DNA of 64,000 nt, taken from assembly GCA_022793795.1 (NCBI GenBank), contig JAAWDM010000032.1:78088-142087 (forward strand), given 5' to 3'. The translations under genes and the position numbers were made by a program. Source of the stretch: Bacillota bacterium. Lineage in GTDB: Bacteria > Bacillota > Clostridia > Peptostreptococcales > Anaerovoracaceae. Under the pieces are notes generated by a model. It did no database searches. It was not told the DNA's origin and worked only from the letters and a program-made list of their open reading frames with translations. Below, one piece after another: positions 1 through 8,650 of the stretch. Position 1 is the stretch's first letter. Every line of letters starts with the position of its first letter.

Positions 1-895
1 TAGCTCTTTCGTTTCCGTCCTCTACAGCAGCCTCTAAGTCTCTGAAATCGCTGGAAACGCCGGAGATACCCAATACGCCGGATTTCTTGTTAAGAATTTC
101 ATTAGCAACGCCCTGAGGCAGATTTTCCTTTTCTCTGATGTAAGTTACAATAGCTGGGTCAATATCGCCGGAACGAGTTCCCATTACCAGACCTTCCAGC
201 GGTGTGAAGCCCATGGAAGTATCGATACACTTACCTCTCTTGATAGCGGAAACAGAAGCGCCGTTACCCAGATGACAAGTAATCAGCTTCAGCTCGTCCA
301 GATTGATGTTCAGCATAGCAGAAGCTCTCTGAGCTACATACTTATGGCTGGTACCGTGGAAACCGTATCTTCTGATACCATGCTTTGTATAATATTCATA
401 AGGAATTGCATAAATATAGGATTCAGGCGGCATGGTCTGATGGAAAGCCGTATCGAATACCGCGATCATCGGAGTGTTTGGCATTAACTGTCTGCATGCA
501 GCGATACCAAGTAGATTTGGCGGATTGTGAAGCGGCGCCAACTCGATACATTCCTCCAGCGCCTTGATAACTTCTTCAGTAATCAGCACGGATTCTGCAT
601 ACTTTTCACCAGCATGTACCACTCTGTGGCCCACTGCACCGATTTCATTCATCGAAGCGACTACGCCGTGATTCTTGTCCTGCACAGCCATCAAAACCTG
701 TTCGATAGCATCCTTGTGGTCTTCCATCGGCGTTACCAGCTTAAATTTATCCATTCCGATCTTTTCATGAGTGATAACAGATCCTTCCATTCCGATTCTT
801 TCGACCAGACCCTTTGCCAAAAGCATTTCATTGGTCATGTCCAGTACCTGATACTTTAAGGAAGAGCTTCCGCAGTTGATTACTAAAACTTTCAT
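1..895 (-). CDS. ackA: acetate kinase, 5' part (runs off window)
   Basis: Makes ATP and acetate from acetyl phosphate in the cytoplasm, the last step of acetate fermentation. About 298 N-terminal residues of a family usually near 400 are present; the rest lies left of the window. Family motifs are in place: NCGSSS near residue 7, GHRVVHAG near 91, FDTAFH near 148 and GFHGTSH near 180, which hold the substrate-binding and catalytic Asn, Arg, Asp and His. The ATG at 895 has GGAGGAAAT ten bases upstream. It lies 86 bp downstream of tmcAL on the same strand. Pta is not in the window. Confidence 0.96.
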   Translation of the reverse strand, partial: MKVLVINCGSSSLKYQVLDMTNEMLLAKGLVERIGMEGSVITHEKIGMDKFKLVTPMEDHKDAIEQVLMAVQDKNHGVVASMNEIGAVGHRVVHAGEKYAESVLITEEVIKALEECIELAPLHNPPNLLGIAACRQLMPNTPMIAVFDTAFHQTMPPESYIYAIPYEYYTKHGIRRYGFHGTSHKYVAQRASAMLNINLDELKLITCHLGNGASVSAIKRGKCIDTSMGFTPLEGLVMGTRSGDIDPAIVTYIREKENLPQGVANEILNKKSGVLGISGVSSDFRDLEAAVEDGNERA

Positions 896-981
896 GTATT
901 TGATTTCCTCCATAAAAAATTATTTAACATATTAAAACCAGCAGAAAGCGACAAGAACAAGGTTGCTCTCGCCGTATCCTG

Positions 982-2244
982 TTATCCATTATATACACAA
1001 ATATGGGAATTTTCAAGCCCTTTGAGAAAATTTATCGGCGCTCTCACCAAATCACAATTCTCGTATAGATTCTGATTTCCTGCCAGATTGAAAAGGTCTG
1101 CCGCTAGTATATCCTTTTCCAAGGTCTTTTTGATATCAGGATAAAGTGCCGTTTCCTTGTTTATATTGGTGATGATGGGAATTTTACAGCAGCCTGACTT
1201 TTTCACCTGTTTTAAATATCGGCTCCCCGTCTCATTAAAGGCCAGTACCCGCGCATAAAGGACCGCCTCTTCCACAGTTTCCTTTGTAATACCCAGCAAA
1301 ATATGTGCTAAAAATCTTTGGATTCTGGTCTGGGTGTATCTCTTAGATTTCAGCGCGTCAATCAGCTCTTCTAAATTACTGCACCTGCGAATTTCCCTCT
1401 TAATCTTATTTCCAAGGCCCTCTCCACCAGCAGCCATTCGGTCTAAATCCTCTCCAGACATGATGAAAGCCTGTTGGGCTACCATATGGAAAAAACGTTC
1501 CTTCATCTTTTCTAAATTCCAACAGTCCCTTTGCTTGTCCAACAGATGAGTTTTCAAAAGTTTTCCAGTCTCATCAGGTAGCCACTGGCTGATATCCTGT
1601 CCTAAGGCTATCTGATCGCGCAGCCAACTGGCTGACGCAAACTCTTGCTCATATCCGGCCTCATAGTATCCTGGACCTCTTCGAGGAATCATAAGGGGTT
1701 TGGAAGATTTTATATGTTTTAGATACTCTAAAGCCAAAATAGAATTGGGCGAGTGCAGCAGAGCAAGCTCCTCTTCTGTAACATGGGTGAGAGCCGTTAA
1801 TGCCTCTTGTCTGGCTCTAGGATAGGAGATTCCCTCTTTGGTGAGACGGCGAATTTCCTTCTCAATTTCCCTATGTCTTTCCGACAGCTTGTCCCCTAGA
1901 ACCTTTAGGGCTGTCATATCCTCGCCTTCACAGCCAAAAGAAATCCAATCCACGCCCAAATTTTCCAAAACCTCAACTCCAGCACTAGCAAAATACCCAG
2001 CGCTGTTGCATCCAAAAATTACCGGAAGTTCCACCACCAAATCCATGCCGTTTTCCACCGCCATCTTGGCTCTAAGCCATTTGTCTGCCATGGCAAACTC
2101 ACCTCTCTGAGTGAAACTTCCGCTCATAACCGCCACGCTGACCTGGGCCCCTGTCATGGCCTGGGATTGATGCAAATGCCATTTATGGCCATTGTGAAAC
2201 GGATTATATTCTGCAATGATTCCGACTGCTTTACAGGATTCCAT
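982..2244 (-). CDS. tmcAL: tRNA(Met) cytidine acetate ligase TmcAL
   Basis: Activates acetate with ATP and acetylates the wobble cytidine (C34) of elongator tRNA-Met; formerly YlbM, nucleotidyltransferase fold. The start shows GIIAEYNPFHNGH, with the nucleotidyltransferase HNGH motif at about residues 17-20, followed by MSGSFTQRGE and a C-terminal helical region. The length of about 420 aa is normal. I place the start at the second ATG (2244), because GAGGAG abuts the first ATG (2253) and is correctly spaced only for the second. It precedes ackA, which makes the substrate acetate; that functional link is inference. Confidence 0.93.
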   Translation of the reverse strand: MESCKAVGIIAEYNPFHNGHKWHLHQSQAMTGAQVSVAVMSGSFTQRGEFAMADKWLRAKMAVENGMDLVVELPVIFGCNSAGYFASAGVEVLENLGVDWISFGCEGEDMTALKVLGDKLSERHREIEKEIRRLTKEGISYPRARQEALTALTHVTEEELALLHSPNSILALEYLKHIKSSKPLMIPRRGPGYYEAGYEQEFASASWLRDQIALGQDISQWLPDETGKLLKTHLLDKQRDCWNLEKMKERFFHMVAQQAFIMSGEDLDRMAAGGEGLGNKIKREIRRCSNLEELIDALKSKRYTQTRIQRFLAHILLGITKETVEEAVLYARVLAFNETGSRYLKQVKKSGCCKIPIITNINKETALYPDIKKTLEKDILAADLFNLAGNQNLYENCDLVRAPINFLKGLENSHICVYNG

Positions 2245-2327
2245 GATGCCCATCTCCTCATACCTTTTAAGGATATTCTACCATGCCGCCTCAAACCTTT
2301 CAAGGTCATGATTCACTGAACCATTCC

Positions 2328-3263
2328 TCATAGCATAACCTGCACCAATAGACCAGCCAAAATTCCAGCTATCAGCCCATGGGTGCCCTTGATTTTTACC
2401 AACTCTGGTAAACGGATTCCGAGGCTTTGGGCCATGGACATGGATTGACCGATGACAGAAAAACCTCCAAAGGATACTAAGAAGGAAATCAGTACCGTTT
2501 TTAACGGAAGAGAAATATTGCATAGCCCTACCATATTTGCGCCAGCGGTCATTTCCAGCAATCCTTTGATGAGTGAACTGATTGTCTCATTTCCAATGAG
2601 ACGAAAGACACCGGCGGTCTCAAGCAAATCGATTCCAATCATAAAGACAATCAGATACGCCAGAATCAGGGCCATGGCCTTAAACCCGCCTATGATAGCC
2701 TCAGTAAAATGTTCCAGGTAGCCGCCTTCACCCCCGTTCTTTCTTCCATTAGCTTGACAATCCTTGTGGCTTTGAATGAAGTCCCTCCTTTCTCCCATAC
2801 TGCTGCTCCATAGCCATCCGTTCATCATAGCCCCTACATAATGGGATATTACAACAATCACAGCGCCCTTACTGCTGCCAAGAAAAGAGCCGATGGTTCC
2901 CATGAGAAAAGCAGGCCCTGTGACCAGCGAATAGCTTAATACCCATTTCCCTGCGGATTTGGAAAAAGAGCCTTGTTCCACCAGATCTGATACCACTTTG
3001 GCGCCCATAGGATAGCCTGACAGAACTGCTACTACAAAAGGATAAATACGAATAGGCAGTCGCGACAAATCCATCGTCCGTTTTATAAAATCGGAAAAGA
3101 TGAAGAATGGTAGCAATACTGGTACAATGGAATTGGCCCATATGATAATGGCAGTTTTAGAACCAGCCTCTGTAATTTTTGGAAAAAGTACCATTAGTAA
3201 GGTAAATAGCGCTACAAAAATCAGAACCAATCGATTCCAGTTATGTAAGCCGCTCCCGCTCAT
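2328..3263 (-). CDS. ylbJ: YlbJ-like sporulation integral membrane protein
   Basis: Polytopic membrane protein of the nucleoside-recognition/Gate-domain type. In Bacillus, YlbJ is made in the mother cell and needed for spore formation. The sequence has repeated hydrophobic segments, including VLIFVALFTLLMVLFP near the N-terminus, the segment with ANSIVPVLLPFFIFSDF and YPMGAK. An ATG further upstream (3320) lies inside the hairpin of the preceding gene's terminator and has no ribosome-binding site, so I start at 3263 (about 310 aa). It sits between a coiled-coil gene and tmcAL, as ylbJ and ylbM are close in Bacillus. The substrate is unknown. Confidence 0.82.
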   Translation of the reverse strand: MSGSGLHNWNRLVLIFVALFTLLMVLFPKITEAGSKTAIIIWANSIVPVLLPFFIFSDFIKRTMDLSRLPIRIYPFVVAVLSGYPMGAKVVSDLVEQGSFSKSAGKWVLSYSLVTGPAFLMGTIGSFLGSSKGAVIVVISHYVGAMMNGWLWSSSMGERRDFIQSHKDCQANGRKNGGEGGYLEHFTEAIIGGFKAMALILAYLIVFMIGIDLLETAGVFRLIGNETISSLIKGLLEMTAGANMVGLCNISLPLKTVLISFLVSFGGFSVIGQSMSMAQSLGIRLPELVKIKGTHGLIAGILAGLLVQVML

Positions 3264-3310
3264 TCTTTCTGCTTCATATTTTTTTGTTTTCTGTTCTTTT
3301 GATAAATGAT

Positions 3311-3349
3311 AAAAACCCATGGTACAGTCTATTCTGTGTCCATGGGTTT
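3311..3349 (-). terminator. rho-independent terminator after the coiled-coil gene
   Basis: Perfect 10-bp inverted repeat AAACCCATGG (3313-3322) and CCATGGGTTT (3340-3349). Read on the minus strand it is followed by a T run, so it ends the transcript of the 3378-3941 gene (and coaD/rsmD). Its stem contains the spurious upstream ATG of ylbJ. Confidence 0.8.
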
Positions 3350-3377
3350 ATGCACCTTTTTTATTCTATCTTACCTA

Positions 3378-3941
3378 TCATAATTCTTCAGAACCTGTCA
3401 CTTCCGGCCCTTCGTTTTGGGTTCGGTAAGCCAGAATCTTCATTTCATCTCGATTACTTGCCAAAATCTCGTTAATCTCATCAAAGGACTTTTCTAAATT
3501 GGCGTACATCTCGCCAAAATACTTCATATTCAACTCGTCCATCTTGCCCTGCATATCGAAAAGCATCTTATCCACATAATCATAAGTTCTCATCTTCAAT
3601 ACCTTTGCATGGGTTTCTGCATCCTGACGAATCTGTTCCGCCAGTTTGGTTGCCCGCAAAGTGATGTCATCGGTTTCTACCAGATAGTCGGCCTGTTTCT
3701 TTGCCTCTTTGATAATTCGTTCATATTCCGTTTTGGCGTCAGCTAAAATCCGATCTCTCTCATCACGAATCCACTTGGCCTGCTGTACATCGTCTGGAAG
3801 GGCCAATCTGATTTCACGCACGATTTGAAAGATTTCTTCTGCATCTACCATAATTTTTCCGGTCAGAGGCAGCCCTGGGGCCTCGTCCACAACATCCTCG
3901 ATTTCTTCCAGCAGCTCTAACACCTTCATAGTATCTTCCAT
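3378..3941 (-). CDS. coiled-coil protein of unknown function, ATP synthase B/H-subunit-like
   Basis: A 187-residue acidic, charged helical protein with no signal peptide or membrane segment. The middle (about residues 55-140) is a long run of Glu/Lys/Ala heptads, including AKTEYERIIKEAKKQADYL, resembling the stalk helices of ATP synthase b/H subunits and DivIVA-like proteins. Proteins of this kind are commonly encoded beside coaD in Clostridia and are often labelled ATPase for the coiled coil alone; no nucleotide-binding motif is visible. It starts 1 bp after the coaD stop, so the two are almost certainly co-transcribed. Function unknown. Confidence 0.75.
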   Translation of the reverse strand: MEDTMKVLELLEEIEDVVDEAPGLPLTGKIMVDAEEIFQIVREIRLALPDDVQQAKWIRDERDRILADAKTEYERIIKEAKKQADYLVETDDITLRATKLAEQIRQDAETHAKVLKMRTYDYVDKMLFDMQGKMDELNMKYFGEMYANLEKSFDEINEILASNRDEMKILAYRTQNEGPEVTGSEEL

Positions 3942-3942
3942 A

Positions 3943-4425
3943 TCAATACGCTCTCCCTCTCATCTTTTTTAGTACATTGGCAGGAACCAGCTTTTCTCCA
4001 TCTCCACCCAGTGAAATGACTTGTTTTGCCATGGTAGAACTGATAAAACTATGCTGGGCGTCTGCCATCAAAAATACTGTTTCCGTCTTATCTCGATATA
4101 AATGTTTATGAAGTTGGGCCATGGACTGTTCACTGTCAAAATCACTGACACAGCGGAGTCCTCGAACCACCACATTAAAACCATTCTCATTGACAAAATC
4201 CGCCAAAAGTCCGTCGCACATCATCACCTTTACATTGGGAAGATGAACTGTAGCCTCCTGAATCATCTCCATCCGTTCCTCAAAGGAAAACATGGTGTGC
4301 TTTTCCAGATTGACCACTACACCGACTACCACTTCATCAAATATATTGGCCGCTCTTTCGATAATATCCAAATGTCCAAGGGTCATCGGATCAAAAGAAC
4401 CTGCATACAAGGCCTTTGTAACCAT
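3943..4425 (-). CDS. coaD: pantetheine-phosphate adenylyltransferase
   Basis: Fourth step of coenzyme A synthesis: transfers AMP from ATP to 4'-phosphopantetheine to give dephospho-CoA. Its 160 residues match the family length. The nucleotidyltransferase signature is at the start (ALYAGSFDPMTLGH, with TLGH the T/HxGH motif near residue 18), followed by VVRGLR and the ISSTMAK stretch near residue 130 that contacts substrate. It follows rsmD on the same strand (73 bp gap), the common rsmD-coaD pairing. Confidence 0.96.
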   Translation of the reverse strand: MVTKALYAGSFDPMTLGHLDIIERAANIFDEVVVGVVVNLEKHTMFSFEERMEMIQEATVHLPNVKVMMCDGLLADFVNENGFNVVVRGLRCVSDFDSEQSMAQLHKHLYRDKTETVFLMADAQHSFISSTMAKQVISLGGDGEKLVPANVLKKMRGRAY

Positions 4426-4498
4426 TACTTCTTATTCTCCTGTATTTCCTCGCAAAAAATATTCAGTCACCACATTTTATCATATTTCCCACTGGGAA

Positions 4499-5035
4499 TC
4501 AACCATATATCGTAATGGTCATAGAGCCGTACTTTCTGTCTTTGATTTTCTGAAAGCCAGAAAGCTCTTCTGGAAATAAATCCGTTGACGCATGTTCCGC
4601 CACAATGATGCCGTCCTCCGCCAAAAGATCCATCTCTCTGATTTTGGCAAAACAATCTTCATAGAGTCCCTTCTTATATGGTGGGTCTAGGAAAAAAATA
4701 TCAACCGGCTCATAAATTTTGCTCAGCACCTTTTCATAGTCGCCGAAACAAACCACGCTCCACTCCTCTGCTTTGCAATGAGCCACATTTCTTCTCACCA
4801 GTTCGATACTTGTCCGAGAGTTATCGCCAAAATAACATTTGGATGCGCCTCTTGACAGAGCTTCCAAACCAAGATTCCCAGTGCCTGCGAATAAATCGAC
4901 GCAGACCGCATCATATATATGAGGCGAAATGATGCTAAATAAGGCTTCCTTTACTTTCTCTGATGTGGGTCTTATATCGTTACCGATGGGCGTTTCCAAT
5001 TTTCTGCCTTTAAAATCGCCTGCAACAATTCTCAT
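4499..5035 (-). CDS. rsmD: 16S rRNA (guanine(966)-N2)-methyltransferase
   Basis: SAM-dependent methylation of G966 of 16S rRNA. The 178-residue protein has the N-terminal MRIVAGDFKGRKL and RPTSEKVKEALF motifs, the SAM-binding loop VDLFAGTGNLGLEAL near residue 45, and the catalytic DPPY motif near residue 117. The start ATG has AAAGGAGAAAC just upstream. It heads an apparent rsmD-coaD-coiled-coil unit. Confidence 0.95.
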   Translation of the reverse strand: MRIVAGDFKGRKLETPIGNDIRPTSEKVKEALFSIISPHIYDAVCVDLFAGTGNLGLEALSRGASKCYFGDNSRTSIELVRRNVAHCKAEEWSVVCFGDYEKVLSKIYEPVDIFFLDPPYKKGLYEDCFAKIREMDLLAEDGIIVAEHASTDLFPEELSGFQKIKDRKYGSMTITIYG

Positions 5036-5222
5036 ATTGTTTCTCCTTTAAACTTATCGTATCTGTTTCGTAAAAACGATACATTCTATATATTAACCGA
5101 AATTTTTCAGAAAAGCAAACGATTCTCTTCGCAAAATAATCGCTTCCAAATTCTCCATTTTTTTCAAGTTATAAAAAATCTCCTCCGTGTAAAACTATGT
5201 GTGTAATAGGAGGTGAACAAAC

Positions 5223-5423
5223 ATGTCATTACAAGATAAGATGAATGTTAATGCAAAACCTGCATTAAACAGTCTGAAGACTGAGGTTGCCAATGAACTT
5301 GGCCTGTCCAACTATGAACAGCAGGACAAGGGTAACTTAACTGCTAGACAGAATGGTTACGTTGGCGGCTATATGACCAAGAGACTGGTCGAAATGGCTG
5401 AAAGACAGTTAGCTGGAAAGTAA
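5223..5423 (+). CDS. alpha/beta-type small acid-soluble spore protein
   Basis: Coats spore DNA in the forespore and protects it from UV and chemicals; degraded at germination. The 66 residues show the family pattern: an ALNSLKTEVANELG stretch holding the germination-protease site, and the conserved C-terminal RQNGYVGGYMTKRLVEMAE motif. The ribosome-binding site AGGAGGTGA is near perfect. It is a single-gene unit, opposite in direction to its neighbours, with a strong terminator. A forespore sigma-G promoter is expected upstream, but I could not identify one with confidence. Confidence 0.96.
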   Translation: MSLQDKMNVNAKPALNSLKTEVANELGLSNYEQQDKGNLTARQNGYVGGYMTKRLVEMAERQLAGK

Positions 5424-5452
5424 GCAAACCCTTAACAGAAAACAAAAAAGTC

Positions 5453-5485
5453 AAAAAGGACGGCACTCATGAAGCTGTCCTTTTT
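5453..5485. terminator. bidirectional terminator between spore gene and recG
   Basis: A 12-bp stem (AAAAAGGACGGC at 5453-5464 with GCTGTCCTTTTT at 5474-5485, one wobble pair) with a T run on each strand. It serves the plus-strand spore protein gene and the minus-strand recG, whose stop is 14 bp away. Confidence 0.85.
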
Positions 5486-5498
5486 GCTATGATTGCAA

Positions 5499-7547
5499 TC
5501 ATAATTTAAGCTGTATATTTTCTCCAAACATCTTTTTTACCTTTTCTCTCAGATGACGATTTTCTTCTGCCTGCAAATAAGGGTCAGCCTCCAGAATTTC
5601 CTTCGCCACCACCTTCACTTGGTCCAATACGTCCACATGTTTGACCAAATCGCTGACGTGAAGTTCCGGAATACCGTGCTGACGAGTGCCGAAGATCTCT
5701 CCTGGTCCTCGCAATTTTAAATCCTCTTCTGCAATGGTAAATCCATCGCTGCTATTGACCATAATTTCGTTTCTCTTAGCAGCCACTTCCGTTTCTTTAC
5801 CACAGATTAGAATACAATAGGACTGATGACCGCTTCTTCCTACCCGCCCTCTAAGCTGATGGAGCTGGGCCAGCCCGAATCTTTCACAGTTTTCAATGAC
5901 CATGACTGTGGCGTTTGCCACATCGATTCCCACTTCTATGACCACGGTGGAAACCAGAATGTCCACCTGACCTGCTGCGAAGGCCTCCATGATACTGTCC
6001 TTTTCCTCTTGTTTCATGCCTCCATGAACTAGCCCCACTCGTAAATTTCTGTATTTTTGAGAAATCTCCTGATAAAGTTCTTCTGCAGAACGACATTCCA
6101 ATTTTTCTGACTCTTCGATCAGCGGCGCTACCACATAACACTGACGCCCCTCCTGTACTTGAGTTGCCAAAAAGTCATAAACCTTATTCCTGCCATTATC
6201 ATATCGCAGGAATGTACGAATCTGTTTCCTGCCGGTAGGCATGGTATCTATGATAGAAATATCCAAATCGCCGAAAAGAATCACCGCAAGGGTTCTAGGA
6301 ATCGGTGTAGCTGTCATAACTAAAACGTTTGGATTTTGGCCCTTTTCGGTCAGCAAGGCACGCTGGTTGACGCCAAATCTATGCTGTTCATCGGTAACGA
6401 CTAGGCCCAAACGATGAAATCTCACATCAGGCTGAATGACCGCATGGGTGCCTACCAGTACATGGATATATCCTCGTTCCAGTTTATCTAAAATTTCTGT
6501 TCGTTCTTTAGCTTTGGTACTGCTGCAAAGAAGTTCCACGGTAAGTCCCAGCGGCTCTAAATCCCGCTTAAGCGATGCAAAATGCTGTTTAGCTAAAAGT
6601 TCGGTAGGCGCCATCATAACCGCCTGATATCCGCCTTTTACCACCTTATACATGGCCAGTTCCGCCACCGCTGTTTTACCAGAACCCACATCTCCTTGGA
6701 CCAGCCGATTCATGGGCTTTGAGGCCGCCAAATCAGATTCAATTTCTTTCCAAACTTTTTCTTGTCCTTTGGTCAGCTGAAAGGGCAGCCGGTCTAAAAA
6801 GGCCTTGATGGAAATACTTTTGGGAATTGCAATGCCTTTCCCATCAGAAACTCTGCCTCGTTTGATATAAAAAAGTCCTGTTTGCAATACTAAAAGTTCC
6901 TCAAATACCATCCGGTATCTGCTTTCCAGCACTCGCCGCTGTTCTTTGGGAAAATGTATATTCTGAATTGCATAAGCAGGGCTGCATAGATGATTCTTTT
7001 CTACCACATGGCTTGGCAACCATTCTTCCATCTCCTCTACAGCATCAGCTGCCGCCAGCTGCCAACTTCTCATCTGGGCTTGGGAAATCCCCTCGGTCAG
7101 TGGATAAACTGGCAAGATACCTCTCATATCATCCTTGTCGCCTTTTTTATGAAATTCGGGATGAGCCATCTGTCTTTTTCCGTTTTTCAGCGTAATCTTA
7201 CCAAACAATGTGTATTCCTGTCCTACCAGAAAATAGTTGGTCAGATAGCGAGCATTGAAAAAAATCAGTTCCACGCTGCCTGTATTGTCCTCTATGGTCA
7301 CCCGCATAGGCACTTTTTTATAATAGCCGCTGCTTGCACCTTTCTTTCCCGTTACCCTGCCGCTAATCAGCACGTCCCGATCAAAAGGCGCTTCCATGAT
7401 GGAATAAAGGCGCTGCCTGTCCTCATACTTTCTTGGAAAAAAACAAAGGAGATCGTCTACGGTTTCAATATGAAGTTTTCCTAATATTTCGGCCTTTTTG
7501 TCGCCGATTCCCTTTAATTTGGAAATCGAATCCTTTAACCTTATCAT
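5499..7547 (-). CDS. recG: ATP-dependent DNA helicase RecG
   Basis: Regresses stalled replication forks and branch-migrates recombination intermediates. The 682 residues match the family. In order: an N-terminal helix-hairpin-helix-like region (KLKGIGDKKAE), the OB-fold wedge domain (about 60-160), then the SF2 motor with Walker A VQGDVGSGKTAVAE near residue 285, the DEQHR motif II, the MTATPIPRT motif III and the QLRGRVGRSGHQS motif VI. Its ATG overlaps the stop of the upstream Asp23-like gene by 4 bp, so the two are translationally coupled. Confidence 0.97.
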   Translation of the reverse strand: MIRLKDSISKLKGIGDKKAEILGKLHIETVDDLLCFFPRKYEDRQRLYSIMEAPFDRDVLISGRVTGKKGASSGYYKKVPMRVTIEDNTGSVELIFFNARYLTNYFLVGQEYTLFGKITLKNGKRQMAHPEFHKKGDKDDMRGILPVYPLTEGISQAQMRSWQLAAADAVEEMEEWLPSHVVEKNHLCSPAYAIQNIHFPKEQRRVLESRYRMVFEELLVLQTGLFYIKRGRVSDGKGIAIPKSISIKAFLDRLPFQLTKGQEKVWKEIESDLAASKPMNRLVQGDVGSGKTAVAELAMYKVVKGGYQAVMMAPTELLAKQHFASLKRDLEPLGLTVELLCSSTKAKERTEILDKLERGYIHVLVGTHAVIQPDVRFHRLGLVVTDEQHRFGVNQRALLTEKGQNPNVLVMTATPIPRTLAVILFGDLDISIIDTMPTGRKQIRTFLRYDNGRNKVYDFLATQVQEGRQCYVVAPLIEESEKLECRSAEELYQEISQKYRNLRVGLVHGGMKQEEKDSIMEAFAAGQVDILVSTVVIEVGIDVANATVMVIENCERFGLAQLHQLRGRVGRSGHQSYCILICGKETEVAAKRNEIMVNSSDGFTIAEEDLKLRGPGEIFGTRQHGIPELHVSDLVKHVDVLDQVKVVAKEILEADPYLQAEENRHLREKVKKMFGENIQLKL

Positions 7548-7948
7548 GCCTTATTCCATTGCCTCTCTACCTCAATATTCCGTTCTGCGATGAGCCGCGA
7601 TTTTACCCCTACAATTCTGATTCGCACACAGCCTCCCATATGGGGAAACATCTGCCTCAATTCCTGCTCTGCATAATCCAACATGACCTTTGTTGTTTGT
7701 TTAATGCTGGCTCCAAAACTCATAATAATGTACCATTCCAAATAAAGAACTCCATCTGCCTCTGTGACAAACAGATGATCGCTGATTTCCCCTGCTGCAG
7801 GAGTTCCACCGCCAATAGAGGAAAGCAGTTTTCCTTTTTCTGAAGCTGCAAACGCCTTACCTTCTGCAGCCTGTAACGTTTCTTCTACTAAAGCCGCAAA
7901 CACATGGCGATTTATTTTCATGATTCCCTTTTCACTTACTCGCTTCAT
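7544..7948 (-). CDS. divergent Asp23/Gls24-like protein
   Basis: A 134-residue protein whose second half follows the Asp23/Gls24 (DUF322) pattern: a beta strand (VLYLEWYIIMSFGASIKQ), a helix and a final strand (CVRIRIVGVKS). The N-terminal half is not typical. Family members bind near the membrane or envelope in Firmicutes; the exact role is unclear. In many Firmicutes an asp23-like gene and a DAK-phosphatase gene lie between rpmB and recG. Here the asp23-like gene keeps its place but no DAK gene is present. The start has GAGGAGGAATAGCT upstream. Confidence 0.6.
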   Translation of the reverse strand: MKRVSEKGIMKINRHVFAALVEETLQAAEGKAFAASEKGKLLSSIGGGTPAAGEISDHLFVTEADGVLYLEWYIIMSFGASIKQTTKVMLDYAEQELRQMFPHMGGCVRIRIVGVKSRLIAERNIEVERQWNKA

Positions 7949-8062
7949 AGCTATTCCTCCTCTAATTTTAAAAATATTTTAACATATTTTAGCACACTTT
8001 AGAATCTTTTTTCATAGAATATATTAGCCTTACTTGACAAGTCGGGCCAAGGGGTGTAAAGA

Positions 8063-8248
8063 ATGAAAAATAACTGTCGTAAAAAGCGATGCTTTGAGAT
8101 GAATAAGGAAACGAAAGATATTGGATTCGTGCTGCTGGTTTTTGGCGTTGTTACCGTATGTGCCTTTTTCCTCCCTCCTAAAGCTTGGATCGTTCTTCTC
8201 GGTGTCCTTTTAATCATCTGTGGATTCACCCTAATGAAAAAGCCGTAG
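8063..8248 (+). CDS. small membrane protein, unknown function
   Basis: A 61-residue protein with a basic, Cys-containing N-terminus (NNCRKKRC) and two closely spaced hydrophobic stretches, GFVLLVFGVVTVCAFF and AWIVLLGVLLIICGF, that could form a hairpin in the membrane. The ATG has AAGGGGTG six bases upstream. It lies alone on the plus strand between two minus-strand genes and has its own terminator, whose stem begins at the stop codon; both support a real gene. I do not recognise the family. An internal ATG at 8099 is a possible alternative start. Confidence 0.6.
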   Translation: MKNNCRKKRCFEMNKETKDIGFVLLVFGVVTVCAFFLPPKAWIVLLGVLLIICGFTLMKKP

Positions 8249-8280
8249 TAGATACATAAAGCTGCGGCTTCTTCTTTTTT
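8240..8280 (+). terminator. terminator overlapping the stop of the 61-aa gene
   Basis: A 9-bp stem AAGCCGTAG (8240-8248) with CTGCGGCTT (8262-8270), one wobble pair, followed by a T-rich tail ending in TTTTTT. Confidence 0.75.
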
Positions 8281-8285
8281 GCATT

Positions 8286-8318
8286 GAAAAAACCCCGTTC
8301 GTCTGAAACGGACGGGGT
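8286..8318 (-). terminator. terminator of rpmB
   Basis: Stem ACCCCGTTCGT (8292-8302) with ACGGACGGGGT (8308-8318), one mismatch. On the minus strand it runs into a T tract (8286-8291), 17 bp after the rpmB stop. Confidence 0.82.
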
Positions 8319-8334
8319 CTTAATCTTTCATTCA

Positions 8335-8529
8335 TTAGATGGCACGGTTTACTTTATTTGAGCGAATGCATCTTGTACATACGTTAGCTCTTCTAACGGT
8401 TCCGTTTTCCTCTGCAACTCTTACAGTCTGAATGTTTGCATTCCATTTTCTTCTGGTATGTCTGTTAGAGTGAGAAACACTGTTTCCGGATACCTGTCCC
8501 TTACCACAAATTTCACATTTTCTTGACAT
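8335..8529 (-). CDS. rpmB: 50S ribosomal protein L28
   Basis: Ribosomal protein of the large subunit, 64 residues, normal length. It shows the L28 pattern [18 protein letters not shown] and the second Cys pair CTRC, so this is the zinc-binding (C+) form with two CxxC knuckles. It has its own promoter and terminator and is therefore probably a single-gene transcript. Confidence 0.97.
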   Translation of the reverse strand: MSRKCEICGKGQVSGNSVSHSNRHTRRKWNANIQTVRVAEENGTVRRANVCTRCIRSNKVNRAI

Positions 8530-8605
8530 CTACCGCACCTCCTTTGATATGTTTAAAGCGTATAGCATTTTTTCAAAACCATTTGTTCACACTCGAACAA
8601 TCGAT

Positions 8606-8635
8606 ATTATATCACGAGTATACCAGTAATTTCAA
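8606..8635 (-). promoter_or_regulatory. sigma-A-type promoter of rpmB
   Basis: Minus-strand TTGAAA (8630-8635) and perfect TATAAT (8606-8611) with an 18-bp spacer, 77 bp upstream of the rpmB start. An inverted repeat GTTC-N6-GAAC lies just downstream in the leader. Confidence 0.65.
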
Positions 8636-8650
8636 GCACTTTTTTTGAAA

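Noticed and set aside
272..859. Plus-strand frames opposite the start of the window
   Set aside because: They are antisense to ackA, whose motifs are unmistakable on the minus strand.
8585..8600. LexA/SOS box near rpmB
   Set aside because: The half-sites are in the order GTTC...GAAC with a 6-base gap, not the GAAC-N4-GTTC of Firmicute LexA.
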